A DNA stretch of 64,000 bases from Antedon mediterranea (GCF_964355755.1 NC_092674.1:3663001-3727000); one strand, 5' to 3'. Counted from the first letter of the stretch, positions 42,701 to 56,114 are shown. Made by a program: numbers and translations. Notes: generated by a model not told the origin, from the letters alone.

Positions 42701-45700
42701 TATTGGCATCATCATTATCATCATCTTATTTGACTGGTCAAAACAAATTACCTACATTTTCTGTTAAACATGTTTCATTAGTATTTATCATGTTTAAGCT
42801 CTGTCCACACTATCAAACTGTATGTGACAACAAAATGTGATGTACTCATGGACATGATGATGATGTCATATCACTACCATATTTGGAACCATCCCATTTT
42901 TTGTCACATAAAGTTTGATAGTGTAGACAGAGCTTTAAACATTTTTCTGTAAAAAACAGAGCATTAAAGCTAAAATTATTCTCAAGTAGAAGTGTTCTAA
43001 AAACCTTTGCAAGTTGGTTTAATTGATAAGGTTTCTTAGAGCTTTGCGGCAAGCAACCGAAATGCCTGTTATATTTCTAGTTTTATAACAATACCTGAAG
43101 AGCACGCGTCATAGCCGCCTCATGCTGCGTGTCTTCATCGTCATCGCTCGATGGATCGTTCATGAAACATATCTGAAGATTCATTCCACTTTGAAGTCGT
43201 GCTGATAACTTGTCACGTCCTTTGCCGTAAATGTCGCCCTCTGCATCTTCTTCACTTAACCCGGCTCTTGCTAAACGTTTTAAAATCTCCTGCCGACAAC
43301 TGCGCTGTGCCTGTAGGGAAAAAAAATATTAAAATTAATTAATATTAAAGATAAAGTTCTGCCAAATTTAATATACAATGAGCGTTACTCAAACTGGAGT
43401 AAAACTATGTCATCAAATTGAGTATTTACTCAAACTGGAGTAAAACTATGTCATCAAATTGAGTATTTACTCAAACTGGAGTAAAACTATGTCATCAAAT
43501 TGAGTATTTACTCAAACTGGAGTAACACTATGTCTTCATATTGAGTGTTTACTCAAACTGGAGTAACACTATGTCATCAAATTGAGTATTTACTCAAACT
43601 GGAGTAAAACTATATCATCAAATTGAGTATTTACTTAAACTGGAGTAACACTATATCATCATAATTGAGTGTTTACTCAAACTGGAGTAACACTATATCA
43701 TCTAATTGAGTGTTTACTCAAACTGGAGTAACACTATATCATCTAATTGAGTGTTTACTCAAACTGGAGTAACACTATAGCATCAAATTGAATGTTTACT
43801 CAAACTGATTCAAACAATGAATCTAGTTCTCCTTAAAAACAAAATGTGCACATACATCTCTACACTAGCGTGTCTACAAACCCCTTGTACTGAAATGTAC
43901 ATTACCGTTTTTGGACTATTTGTTGCAGGTGACTGTTTATCTTGTTTTTCTAATTCCTTTGCTTTTTCACCTTCCTTTTTTCTTTCAATATTTGCAATTC
44001 GTTTTTCAAGAGTATCCCAATCCATGATTGGTAGTCCGGAAGAATCCATTTTATCATTAGGTAATTTCTTTAAGTGATCGCAAGAAGCATTGACAGTAGC
44101 AGCGGCCAAATGTTTACAAGTCGTTTCAAAATCTTTGGCAAATTCCGGATTATTCCTTGTCCTGTTTGGTTCTGTTTTTGATTTATTCTTACTACTATTT
44201 ATAGTCCTATCACCTTCCAAATGTATTTCACTTTGCACATCATTTGCATATGGTTCACCTGTATCAGAGTCATTTGCATTTGCATCTAGTTCCCCACCTG
44301 TACTTTCAGTAAGGTGCATTTTTAAGCCATTACAAACGATAGTATCACAAGCCTTTATATCAAGGTCCTCAGTAATAGTAACATTTTCGCTTTCGTCCGA
44401 TTTACTAAGCTCGTTCTGCGCTTCCCAGTCAGGGGTCGTCATGCTACTAGAGGTCGTCGCCCCATAATCACTCTCGCTCTCTGACTCGTAAACATTATCG
44501 GGTCCAAATATTTGTCCTTCCAACTCTGAAAATTCTTCAGCTAAACTGAGTCTATTTAAATTTGTAATATCCTTGTCGAGACTTTTAGGTCTGCGTTTGA
44601 TAATTGTTTCGTTTTCATTCTGCAAGTCAGGGCTATGATTGCTCAACCCACGTATTTTCTGCATGTCTTGACTCTGATTATTAAGGCCCTGGATAATATC
44701 TGGCTGATTATCAGCTGATAGTTTTGTAAGCATTGACATCGTATAGCCTGAAAAAAAAACCGTAAATTAAAATGATTTTATTTTAGTCACTGGTTGGAAG
44801 TACACACCTAATTGGTGACAGTAGTTTAGGCTGCTTTTGTGCTTTCCTGTCAGCTATTGACTATGATTTTATATTTTCCCTTTGCTTTGTGTTTATTTAA
44901 TTTGTTGATTTGTATTATATTTTCAATAATAATATTCAGGGGCTAGGGTTAGGGAAAATGATAAAATGATGATCAAGATATCAATAATTATAAATTTATC
45001 AATCTATTATAAACTAGTGAAATCAATTTTTTTGCTTAATTGCAAGAAACATATAATATAATATAATCCGAAATTAGGCTTTAATAATAATAATGATAAT
45101 AATAAAAATATTTATTTTCATAAAAGAAATAAAACTATTATATACATGAAATAAAGTGTTTTGTTGGAGCAACGTTACAGCCATCAATCAAACAACTTTC
45201 AAGAAATTACAAAGAACCCTTACCTTGATTTGTTTGTTGATGTTTTTGCTGTTCACTTTTATTATTATCCTCTACACTGTTTTCAACTTGTCTTGGATTA
45301 CCATTCCCATCTAATAGTTGAGTATCATTTTTACCATCTTCTTCTTTATCGTTATCATCATCATCATTTCTCCTGTTATTCTCCTTGAATTCTGCCTCTA
45401 CCTCTTCTTCTTCTTCCTTTGCTTGTTTGCTTTGTTGCTTCTTATATTTTCTCCAAGCTCTCTGAATACTGTAAAACAAAAAACAATGTTGGAATTTTAA
45501 GTATTTTATCATCATAACATTCCATGAATTCTACATACATTTTATAGCAGCTTGCTAGAAGTTTTTAGAAAAGCTACTTGCCAACATTTTAAGGGAACAT
45601 TTGTACAGTACAGTAGGGTATAGCATTATACTACACTGTAAGTGTAAATGGCATCAAGCGCCACTGTCCATACAGTCAACAATTTCCTGCAGTATTCTCG

Positions 45701-48700
45701 ATATTGTAATCATAATGGTAGTCTTATATAGGGCCTAGCGCCTAATAATGGACTTTATCAATGATGTAGCCACATGAAATAAAGTAGTGTGGTTTTCGCA
45801 AGAAAAGAGAACAATCTTTGTTCAAGCCACTGGGTTGTCAAAGACCTGTGAAAAAGTAGTCAGGGTTGAAACCTTACCAACCGTACTGGTGGCTACGGCC
45901 CTAATCTTATGGTTATACTTATTGTTGAATATGAGATGAAACCAAATATATTTTAAAATGTATTTTCAAATACATTTCACATTTAAGTGATAGTCAGCTA
46001 GATTGACTAGCTATATTAATAATACATGAATTTGGATGTATAAATAAAATATGAAAAAAGGAAATGATCGAAAACTGAAATAAAAATGAAATTTATCAAG
46101 GTAAAGTATATTATCTAGTCAACAGGAAATTACAAAGAAAAACCTATAATGGTGATATTGAACAAGCTATATACTCCCACTCTAAAGCTCTGTCTACACT
46201 AACAAACTAGTTTGACAAAAAAATGATGTGCCTAAATACGCCATGATTAAATAATGGTAGTGATTCAGTGTATATGTATAGTGTATGATACATAGTGTAC
46301 AGAGCTTAATGCAATTACAGCTCAATATTAATAATCATAGTATCCATATATATATACAGGTAAGCATGTGAATTTGTAAATGTTTACAAAATTAACCCAT
46401 TTCAATTGTGTTTTAATGACTAAAGAGTCATTAAATAAATCAGAAGATATGTTCAGTATTGCTTATAAACAAGATAAATAAATGTTGTTTTATTTCAATG
46501 TTTCATTTAATAAGATAACACCTATTCAGGGGACACCTCTATTATGGGAACACTTTAAAGGATCCTAAAGGTGTTGTATAACAGGGACTCTACTGTAGTA
46601 TAGGATGATGCATGAGATGTATACTTTAGACTGAAACCTAAATGGTTAGGGCAGCACCTATTCAGGAGACACCTCTATTTTTTATGGGAACACTTTAAAG
46701 GATCCTAAAGGTGTCCTAATAGGGACTCTACTGTAGTATATATGGATGATGCATTAGATGTATACTTTAGACTGAAACCTAAATGGTTAGGGCAGCACCT
46801 ATTCAGGAGACACCTCTATTATGGGGACACTTTAAAGGATCCTAAAGGTGTCCTATAACAGGGACTCTACTGTAGTATAGGATGATGCATTAGATGTATA
46901 CATTAGGCTGAAACTTAAATGGTTAAGACTGAACTGAAAGCCTAGAAAAAGATACAATGATCAATGTGTTTACACTTAGTAAATCCAATTATCTCAGTAG
47001 TATTTGCAAAAAGCGAAGAATTGCTGTCCACACTAGTAATTAAGTGCCTCTGATGTAGGATGTAGGAAACATGAAATTAGGACAACACATGGGGTTTGTT
47101 ATTCTACAAAAAGGAATGTCACAAAATGTGTTATTACGCATATTTTAAATATCATCACTTCCGCTGCTGGCTACAGGTTTGCAATAATAAATAATAATGG
47201 TTAAGTCTTTTATTGCGCCTAATACAATGTTTCTAAGCGCCTTACATGCAGAGTATAAAAAATACCAGTAGGCCTACAATAGCAGTTATTACAAAGGTGA
47301 AAGGTTATAACGAAAGATGAAACTAAAATGTTGACCATGACAGTTAACAGATGGGAGCACTGCACCCCCAAGTAATTGGCGTAATGCAGAGGCCTGAGGC
47401 CCCTGGTTTAGGAGTGTTTAAGTGGCCCTCCAACGCTGGAGACTTCAGGCATTTTTAGCCATATTTGAATGGCTGTTTTTTCCTCTGGGCACTGCTGGGT
47501 TTAGCCAGTGAGCGCTCATAGTCGTTACTCCACTGAACCAAGGATTAACCCACCAGGTATAGTAGGTACAGTAGCAAAAACAGCGCCAACTGACTTCTGA
47601 TATTGTGATTAGTTAAATTATTGATTTCTTTTATACACATTGTACATTTGTTGGCATCTGCAAGGGGCAGGTGATTCGGCTAAGATGTCAATATGTTGTA
47701 ATTAAAACACTACACAGATGATTTCTCATTTTGTTGTTGTTTAACCCATACAGGCTACATTAAGTCCTCTGTCTGTATTGGTTTACAAACAAGGAAAAAT
47801 GGAGCAGAGTGATAAAGAGAAGACTCTGATATCCCAGCGCAAAGAGCTCTATCCGAATCAATGAGAAAAGTCAAGAGACCCAAAGGATGACACAAAACCA
47901 CACGGATAAAAATTATAGAAAATGATATGAAAAGAAAAGTGACACTTTCGGCAATAATCGCACTAATTTGAGAAGTCTTGGTATACTACTGTGTGTTGCA
48001 AGATGTTCAGTGTTTGTGATGATTGGTTAATAGTGCCGGATCATAATCCCAGAAGGCCCGGCCGAAAAAAGAAAGTATCAAATGCTACACGTAATACCTA
48101 CTTCGCCTGCCCAACTGAACACATTTGGAATGCTGGCCCAAAATGGATACTATATAAAGCTCTGTCTACACTATCAAACTAGTATGACCAAAATCTGTGA
48201 TGTGCCCAAATATGGTAGTGATATGACTATGTCCATATATATTTGTTTGTACCTAACACCATAAAGTTTAGACAGGGCTTAAGACATTACAGTATATTCC
48301 CCACTGAAAATGTTTCAATTTTGTTGAGCCTCATATAGAAACATAAAACACAAAAGCTTTTAAATGATTGGAAATCTGAACAGGAAAAAACAGACGAAAG
48401 TGGAATAGGTATTAATTTTCACATTTCTACAAAGTCAGCTAAAGAATTTGTTCAATCAAAACAACATTAATGTTGAAACATAAGGAACATTAAAATGACA
48501 TGACGCACATAAAATGTTGACACGAAAATTGCAGCTGTCTAAATACGTTCTTCTAAAACAAGGTTATGATTTATGAATATTCAGGAGATGAAAACTAATG
48601 AGAAGAGAGAAATTTTGAAAACTTACGTAATAACACGAGATACAAGAAGTTGTGTTCTGTTGCGACGGATGCAGTGATTGTCTTCAAATTCAACTTGAAG

Positions 48701-51700
48701 CTTGTGACTGTAAGAAAATAAGAAGTTGTTCATAAAACATGTGACTCAAAAGGAAATTAAAGGCAGGGATCTTCTCAGAAAACTATTTAGGAAAAATTTA
48801 CATTGACAATTGGTAGGGATCAGCTTAACACTGTCAATTAATGCTCAATTAACACTCAATCAATCAAAATCAACATTTATTTCCAAAATGGTGGCGTCAC
48901 CAAAAAAGCAAAGCTTGTGTCAGGAACGCCCAAACAAAACAATCAAAAACAAACAAAACATATAAATAAGACACTACTGTAGTTGTACAGTTCGGCTAAA
49001 GGGGATTTTAAATATTGTGACCAAAGTCATTCTCTACTATTCTCTTTCCTCTTTCTCGAGAATAATAAATAACCTGAATATGTAATGTAAATAGCCATAA
49101 TGACTCATATTGACTATGAACAGGAATAATTATGTTGAATATGCAATATGCCTCCCCACAAACCACCTGAGGCCACAGTTCATGGACTATACCATTGTGG
49201 AGAGGAGTTATCATGTTACATCTAGCTCTTCGAGGAGAAAGGGCTATTGTTGGTTTATCCAGGTAAGCTAGGCACGAAATAGACACAAGTTGTTTACTAA
49301 GAGTCTACCTACTTTTCTATCAGTAATTCCCCTTCTTCTACCTGTTGTTGTATCTTCCTCATACGCATGACTTCCTCCTAAACAATAAATTTAAAGACAA
49401 CATCATGTATAATTTTCGATAACTTTTATATTAACTTTTTGGCTCTGTGTCAAAACTGAACCAACATTTGCTAAACCCAACCAGTAAAAGCATCCGGGAA
49501 ACCTAACACTCCGGGTAGTAGTCGTGTTAAGCTATCACGGCATAGATTGGCTTGTGAGCATGTGCAGTTTCTTCCTGGCCTTGGGGACCTCTCTTTGCGC
49601 ATTCAAACTCTCAAAATAATATTCAATTCTAGGAAACTTGGATTAGGCTTTTGAAAACCACACGTCAATAGTAAGTGGCTAGGACAAATTAGTTAATACA
49701 GTGTGTACACAAGCTGCACTATCGTGGATATGATAGATTAGCAGTCCATCTGCAATAATATACACTTAAGCTCTGTCTCCACTATCAAACTTTATGCGAC
49801 AACAAAATGTGATGTGTCCATATATGGACAGTTGAGTAGAAAGATATTTGTGACTGTGAGTTACAAACATGTCACTGGTCAGGATTGAACCCCGGACATT
49901 AGGGCTCTACTACAATTTTATTCAAACGAGGCTATTATTGAATAAGTATGGCATGTTTGAATTATTATGTAATTCAACCGCATAAATCGAACAACACCTA
50001 AATGACCATGATACCTCCACTGAAATCTGTATGTCACAGGGAAAGGCAAACCAAAAACTATGAATGCTGCACTAAAAAAACTGCATATTATCATCAGCTG
50101 ATGTTTATACTGCCAGAGATTGGAATGTACACTTTTTTAATTAGCGTTAAAATATTTTAATATTTAATAATACCGAAAAATTCTAAAACATATGCAAATG
50201 ATATTTAAAAGAAAAGTATTTTTAACTAAAATGATATTGATAGTGGTTTTCACACTTTTCATTAAAATCTTTTAAAAATTCATGAAATGTTTTATTACAT
50301 TTTTTATTTAAAACACATCGCTTGAGAAATGTATTGACGACTAAGAATTTGTTAGTAATTTTTGATGACTGTTACTTGCAGTTGTGTAGAGAGTTTTGTT
50401 ATTAGTTTTCCAAGAGCGTTATAGTGTATATTAGAGAATTTCATTGACTATACACATGTAATTAGATATTTGAACAGGGTGTCAGACATGTTGAAAATAT
50501 ACAGAATATAATCAATAACGATAGTAAGAATTTCACATGTACAAGGTTGAGATTTAATCTTATTGGACGCACGCTATTTGTATCTTTTACTCATAATAAT
50601 ATTTCTAGCAGTTATTACAAGTTTTCTGAATTGTTCCCTTAAAACATTGACAAATAGATATACATTTTGTAACAGCTAATTGAGCTAATTTGTATTAATA
50701 GATAAAACCCAAAATAGTGAATATTTAAACTTGTGGACTCCAAAAAAAAAATAAATAAGAATGTTTGATTATTATTCTGTTCCATAATTTGTGATAATTG
50801 AAAACCAAGAAAGACATCAAACAACTTAAATAACTAGCCAATGAAAGATCCGATTGGAAAAAACCGGTAAAAGAGATTTACGGAGCAGCCCAAGCTGAAA
50901 TGTCGGCAGACTTTTTCAGCGGAGAGGCAGTAGTCATAATCATCATCATAGTTTGTGATACAAATTTTGTTGGTTGTATGAATTGTCAAAAGAAAATTTT
51001 AGATTTTTACTTTTTGTATTAAAACCTAAAGCATCTTTAAAATTGATTGATTTTAGTGTGTGTTACACATTTGCAATTCAACATTAAGGATAAAGATTAA
51101 AATAAATTTATTCTTCCAATAATGAATATTGACATCATAATTTATTATCATTTTAAATTATTTTCCATTTAAGGTTAATAACATTTCCAATATTTGAAAA
51201 AATGTTTAGTTAGAAAAATAGGTATCACTTCCCACTGCAGTAACACACGCCCACCATTTTTTGGATCACAGCCAATATAATGCTATATATGGTCGTAACA
51301 ATCGTCACCATTCATAAATACTCTTTACATTAATTTTCATAATAGAAATAATGTCACGTTCGCTGTCTACAATATACAGTGTATAAATACACCTCAACAT
51401 TTACGTCAACATCATATCTAAATATTCTAAAATTATTCGATTCAATTGACATTGACATACTTTATAATGTATTGTATAATTTTATTTTATAAATTTTTTT
51501 ATTACTACTTTTTAATAGGATAATACTGTAATTCAATATTCTAGCCCACAAAATTAGAATTTCAATTAATAAAGATCAAGTTTAAAAAACAATATTGTAA
51601 CTTTGTCTTGGATGACATTCTAGCATATTTTAAAGATATGGTGGCCTTGTTGCATTGACTTTTTATATACATTTTCGTTTTTGTGATATGAGCTCTTAGA

Positions 51701-52430
51701 TTAAGATATTTTTTTTCTCTCTTTTGCTATGGATATATTATGTCACCATGGTATTCCTAAATAAAAAGATGAATGAATGATGTTAAACAATATTCGAAGG
51801 TACTCGTTCGTTCATTCGCCACCACTAATACGTTGTTCTTATTTATCGCTTAATGCTCAAAGCCTAAAACTTGTCACATTATTTACTCAGACACGTATAG
51901 AAACACTGCTGTAGTAATCAGCATAGTTTGTGCTATGCTTTGACCTTACCAGGTACCCATTGTATACCTGGGTGGAAAGAGGCAAATGTAAGTAAGTGTC
52001 GACTTGTCGAAGGATACAAGTAATGTGACAAGCATTCGACTCAAACTTCCGACCTCGTGATCAGAAGTCAAATGTCCCAATATACTGCACCACACGCTCT
52101 ATTAGGAAGATGTACTGTGCATGTTGTTAAAATAGTGATTGTGATAGCTTCTGCAACTACCCTAGATGGCCTATTCATGGAAGGTAACAGATGTGAGTCT
52201 TGTGCTGTATTCTATAGTGTATGTATATTAAATATTGCCAAAAGAAGGGATTCCTGGTGAAAAAAATACTGTATACTGTAGGTTATGAAAGAAGCTGCTA
52301 TCCTCACCTGATTAAACCTCTGTATGAGAGCCTGCACGTATTTCTTACGGCCTAAATACCCTCTGTAATGACATTGTATACAAATTGCTGCTAAAACCTC
52401 TCTACTAACATCATCATCCTCCTCAGCCTC
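36792..52430 (-). CDS. IQCJ-SCHIP1: IQCJ-SCHIP1 fusion-type protein, 10 exons seen, N-terminus missing
   Basis: Exons in transcript order: 52308-52430, 49313-49377, 48627-48707, 45224-45468, 43906-44747, 43095-43310, 42509-42673, 41101-41230, 39591-39698, 36792-37156. All are GT-AG, phases agree, 2340 nt, 779 aa. The first exon opens with an acceptor and no ATG, so upstream exons are missing. Numbering from its first residue: IQ motif 1 (18-28, [11 protein letters not shown]), [12 protein letters not shown] (IQCJ-like), weaker IQ motif 2 (91-100, [10 protein letters not shown]), an acidic low-complexity stretch, then a long disordered exon ending in [19 protein letters not shown]. The SCHIP1 core follows: [40 protein letters not shown] and the coiled coil [20 protein letters not shown] plus DIEDL. 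A Ser-rich 121-residue tail is absent from the mammalian protein as I know it. Vertebrate relatives bind calmodulin, ankyrin-G and merlin/NF2; fly Schip1 acts in Hippo signalling. Convergent with FECH. Confidence 0.9.
37816..37941 (+). mobile_element. MITE family A
   Basis: AAGCTCTGTCTACACTATCA to GATAGTGTATACAGAGCTT, TA-flanked; part of the left inner arm is deleted. IQCJ-SCHIP1 last intron. Confidence 0.9.
39230..39400 (+). repeat. Dispersed repeat, copy 1 (AAGTGGCCCTCCAA)
   Basis: Shares TGGTTTAG, AAGTGGCCCTCCAA(T/C)GCTGG, GGCACTGCT, GGGTTTAGCCAGTGA and GCTCATAG(C/T)CGTTAC in the same order with 47335-47530. Unclassified element. Confidence 0.6.
39768..39840 (+). repeat. Single unit related to the CCCCTATTAAGGGG repeat
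   Basis: GTGGAACCCCTTTCAGGACC followed by GTGTCCCTTTGATGGGGGG. Looks like a dispersed single copy of the sequence that is tandemly expanded at 56.1-57.9 kb; another lies near 24756-24840. Confidence 0.45.
39841..39954 (+). mobile_element. MITE family A, left TIR missing
   Basis: Starts inside the left arm (TTTTATGACAAAAAAATGTG) and has the full right arm and TIR (TTTGATAGTGTGGACAGAG). IQCJ-SCHIP1 last intron. Confidence 0.85.
41365..41527 (+). mobile_element. MITE family A, full-length
   Basis: AAGCTCTGTCTGCAATATCA to GATAGTGTAGACAGAGGTT; internal 21-bp unit present twice. IQCJ-SCHIP1 intron. Confidence 0.9.
41549..41684 (+). mobile_element. MITE family A, left TIR missing, internal unit x3
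   Basis: Starts at GAAATGTGATGTGCCCATAT; ATCACTACCA(T/A)ATTTG(T/G)G occurs three times; right TIR complete. It lies only 22 bp from the previous copy. Confidence 0.85.
42797..42935 (+). mobile_element. MITE family A, full-length
   Basis: AGCTCTGTCCACACTATCAA to GATAGTGTAGACAGAGCTT, TA-flanked. Between two SCHIP1-core exons. Confidence 0.9.
43386..43812. repeat. 41-bp minisatellite, about 10 copies
   Basis: The unit begins TACTCAAACTGGAGTAAAAC, continues TATGTCATCAAATTGAGTAT, and repeats about every 41 bp. ACTCAAACT...AGT and ATTGAGT give each unit partial inverted symmetry. It lies in the intron 94 bp downstream of the 842-nt exon of IQCJ-SCHIP1. Confidence 0.95.
46185..46306 (+). mobile_element. 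MITE family A, diverged
   Basis: AAGCTCTGTCTACACTAACA to CATAGTGTACAGAGCT; the right arm is eroded. IQCJ-SCHIP1 intron. Confidence 0.8.
46518..46922. repeat. Three tandem copies of a ~138-bp unit
   Basis: CACCTATTCAGG(G/A)GACACCTC recurs at about 46518, 46655 and 46796, each followed by CACTTTAAAGGATCCTAAAG, GGGACTCTACTGTAGTATA and AAATGGTTA. Related in wording to the CCCCTATTAAGGGGACAC repeat. IQCJ-SCHIP1 intron. Confidence 0.9.
47335..47530 (+). repeat. Dispersed repeat, copy 2 (AAGTGGCCCTCCAA)
   Basis: Homologous to 39230-39400, sharing blocks in the same order; this copy extends further at its 5' side (GGGAGCACTGCACCCCCAAG). Confidence 0.6.
48157..48279 (+). mobile_element. MITE family A
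   Basis: AAGCTCTGTCTACACTATCA to AAAGTTTAGACAGGGCTT; the right TIR has lost the GATAGTG segment. Family A also stands 350 bp from the next exon (48627). Confidence 0.85.
49769..49829 (+). mobile_element. MITE family A, left half
   Basis: AGCTCTGTCTCCACTATCAA to GTGTCCATATATGGACAG, then broken. Confidence 0.8.
49830..52307. other. Intron of IQCJ-SCHIP1, nothing coding seen
   Basis: AT-rich intron sequence. Near 51950-52090 there is a repeat-like block (GGTACCCATTGTATACCTGG ... CCGACCTCGTGATCAGAAGT) that may be a decayed SINE. No exon supported. Confidence 0.4.
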
Positions 52431-52712
52431 CTGAAAATGGTTTAAAATCAGAATAAATGTTATTTATAGATAATTAATCTTCAATATATTGTATTTTTTC
52501 CATGAAAAGTGAGAAATATTAATTCTAATCATATTTTGACAATTAATAAAATATACAGTAGATCTACCTCAATAAGGCTTGGACGAGTTGAGTCAATAAA
52601 ATAATTTTTAGAACATTTTTAAAAAGTCTACAAAACATATAATTTGGTTTATATTACAAAAATATTAACATACTGTACAACGTCAATAAGAATAAAATTA
52701 CACTGGTAACAT

Positions 52713-53710
52713 TAATATAGTGAATTATTAATTTTAACAAATCTCTCATAAAAATACATAAAAACAATTACCTAACAATATGATATTAATATAAAACAAA
52801 TAACCAGTAATAAATCAATACAATATTGAAACATAAATTCTGCTATTAACAAACGTATTATAAGAATAAAAATTCACTATATAGCAACATTAATATAGTG
52901 AATTACTCATTTTAAAAATCTCTCGTACAAATACATCAAAACAATTACCTAACAATATGATATTAATAAATAACCAGTTACTGTTTTTAATTTAAAACAC
53001 AAATCCAGTCAAACTGCTAAGGTGTTGTAGTTAACCGTACGCCTCAATTGGCCTAATAGCCAGCCGCTGTCAAAGCTTGCATATTGCTGCTGCAGTGGCC
53101 AAGCCTTCTGCTATAGCCTACTGTACTGCTAACTAGTTGAAGAGAGAGACGATATCTAATCAACTGCCTGCCTACTATTCGTCGTCTATGCATTTCAATA
53201 TTGATGCAAGCTAAAAACGTATCTTTGCGTCATCGTCTAATAATAATACATTACACAGTGAGATTCAATTTCATTATTGGTGGCTGAATACACAGGCAGG
53301 CAATCCTGATACTCTTGGCTGGTGTATTTCTTCACTATATCTAATCCAATGCAACAGTTACTTAAATATTTTTGTTTTAGAATTTTGTTTTTCAGTTTTC
53401 ATTTAGAATTTGAAATGTATTTTTTAATATGACATTACAAAAGAATATGTATTATTAAAATTATATCATCTATCTTTGACAAAATCTATATTATAAATTA
53501 ATCATAAATGTGTATACAATCTAACAGTAACAATACTTAATATTTTTGTTTTAGAATTTTGTTTTTCAGTTTTCATTTATAACTACAATGTGTTTTTAAT
53601 ATTAATCTTTTTTAATATGACATTATTGTACAACAGGACTGTATGTGTAATATTAAAAAATGTTATCTATCTATGACAAAATCTATATTATAAATTATAA
53701 TCATGAATTT
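52713..53710. repeat. Degenerate AT-rich repeats, about 180-bp spacing
   Basis: AACATTAATATAGTGAATTA recurs near 52708 and 52891, followed each time by AAATCTCTC, ACAATTACCTAACAATATGA. TTTTTGTTTTAGAATTTTGT recurs near 53370 and 53541, and GACAAAATCTATATTATAAA near 53478 and 53677. The spacing of roughly 180-200 bp suggests an old decayed tandem array just upstream of the first visible IQCJ-SCHIP1 exon. Confidence 0.55.
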
Positions 53711-56114
53711 TATGGATAGTACAAAACAGGTACGATTCATAATATTTAAATATTAAAATTTCTTAATTCTTATTTGTAGTATGACGGTACAACAAATATT
53801 AAGAGAAAACTGTATGTATTATCTATAAATCTATTATTATTATTATATTTCTTTAAAGAATTAATATCATTATTAGTTGATCATAAAATAATTTGGTTTA
53901 AATAATAATTAGGTTTTAATGATAATTCATGTTATATAATAATGTTAATGTTATTCCTTCATTTTTTTCTTAATACGACATACGGTACAAAAAACGATAT
54001 CAAAACACTGTATGTAATATGTAATAAAAGGTGGTGTGTATTCTAGTTATATCATAAATAAATATTAATCATAAGGTTCCAGTCTTCAATATGTAATTCA
54101 CATTAATCATAATCACTTATTATCATTATTAATATTATAATAATGGAGGTATACCAATCATAATCATATCAACATTTTTTAATACTATCATTATTTTAAA
54201 TAATGGAGGTACAGTTATCATAATCAAATACGGTACATATTTTGTTCAATTTAGCAAATTTATATACAAATATTTATAACTAAAAGTAACAATTATAATA
54301 ATTACAAATTAAGTATAAATAAAACATAATATATATGTTAATATATCCTAATTAAAATAATTTAATTTATCTAATTGACTGATATTAATATTAATATATA
54401 GAAGGCATACAACTACTGTATAGCACCAAAGCATTCAATCTGTTGATACTGTAGTATACCAGTGATAGCTAAATACTAAATGCTAGTACAGTATGTGGTA
54501 ATTATTATAAATTATTTCACCTAAATGTCACTTCATAGATTTACTGATACTAGACACATAAAACGGGCAAATCAAATATCAGAAAACATTTTATACTTCA
54601 TGACTAGTGTAATATAAATACAGTAATAAGAAACGTTGTCTACAATTACTGTATATCCTCTGATATAATCCCACCCCGCCCTCAACCCCTAGAACATACA
54701 ATTGTGACCATACCTGGGGAAACCCTGAGTTCAGGAAAAAATGATTAGTATAAAAAAGCATCTGAAATTGATAGGCCTACTGTACATTCAAAAGTCAATA
54801 CTGGTACCTAGGGATATGCCTGTTTGTGAAATCAGAAATAAAGTATGGGGTGGGATTATAGCCTAGGATATACAATAGTAATTGCCTTTTTTAAAAACTT
54901 TTTATGTATGTTAATTTTGACATGTTTTTACACGCAATTTGGCCATAAGATGTAAATTGAACAGTAATTTTTAATATACTGTAAATTGTAAGAGAATATA
55001 ATGAACAGGAATAAATCACCAAATATCTAGTTGGGATAATTTTCATGCAAAATTACCCATGTGGATAAAGGCCAACCCATTATTTTTGGGTTCCTGGGTT
55101 AAAGAGATACAGATACAGATCACCATGGCCCATATACAGGAAAACACACAAGTTTTTGGTTCCCAATCCCAGTTAATGATTCTATACCAATCTGGCAGCA
55201 TATTGCAGGCCTTGTCTTTTGAAAATCATAGGTGTGCTACAAATTGCACTCGTCAATACATTCAGGGGTGCTGTAGGTGTGCGGTTTGTATTTTCGTGTG
55301 TAGAAGTATACCAAATATAGGCGCGTTGTAAATCGCACTCCTCAAGGGCAGTTTAGGAGTGTGTTATGTGAGTGGTCGAACTCACTCGCCTTAAAAGGCA
55401 AGGCCTGATACTGTAACACATTTTTAAATTCAAATCTACTTCAACATTTTCAAATGAATTTTTTTTTCACATTTTTCAATGGTACTGTATCTGGTCAACA
55501 CTTGAAAGATAATATTGTCCCCAACCAATGTGACTATTTTTTATTTATTCTATTTTATTCTAAAATAATTTGTTTTTTCTCATCCAACTATTATGTGACA
55601 TTAAAATGGCATAATCAACAAAAATGTTAAAGAACTTTTTTTTTAAGCTGACATATCTTTACATGTACAGTAAATAAGTATATCATAATATTAATTACAT
55701 TTATCTCATAATATTACATAAAACGTGACACAACCTTTTAATGTAACCCAAGTTAATTTATTGAGTATGTGATAAAATGCAGGTGATACACCCGTTTCAC
55801 TTCCGAAGTTACTAAACATAAAATCATTCAAATTAAAGCTTGCAATTAAAGTAGTCATATAACGTAATTCTTGTTGGCACGCACACATTATCGTGTAACT
55901 GCATATTTTACAGGTCAAAATTAAAGCAGGAATTTATGCTTGAATTTAATATCGATAATACTACTGTATAAAGTGAATTTATAAAGATATAATTTCAGTA
56001 TAAAACACGTACAGACTACTTGGAGAGCCACAATTTCTAACTACTTAAATAAAACCTTCAAAAGATGGTTCATATTAATAATTAGCAATAGCATGTTCTT
56101 TAAATACAGATCTC
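53711..56114. other. AT-rich stretch, no gene recognised
   Basis: Likely upstream intron or 5' flank of IQCJ-SCHIP1. Only short open frames. A CCCCAG|GTATGG word on the minus strand near 54713 looks like a donor but defines no credible exon. Confidence 0.4.

Noticed and set aside
43817-44467. Plus-strand open frames of 86 and 125 codons
   Set aside because: They lie antisense to the 842-nt coding exon of IQCJ-SCHIP1, whose minus frame has homology and correct splice phases.
54700-54730. Micro-exon between acceptor CTGAACTCAG and donor CCCCAG|GTATGG on the minus strand
   Set aside because: Ten nucleotides only, no homology, chance splice words are common in AT-rich DNA.
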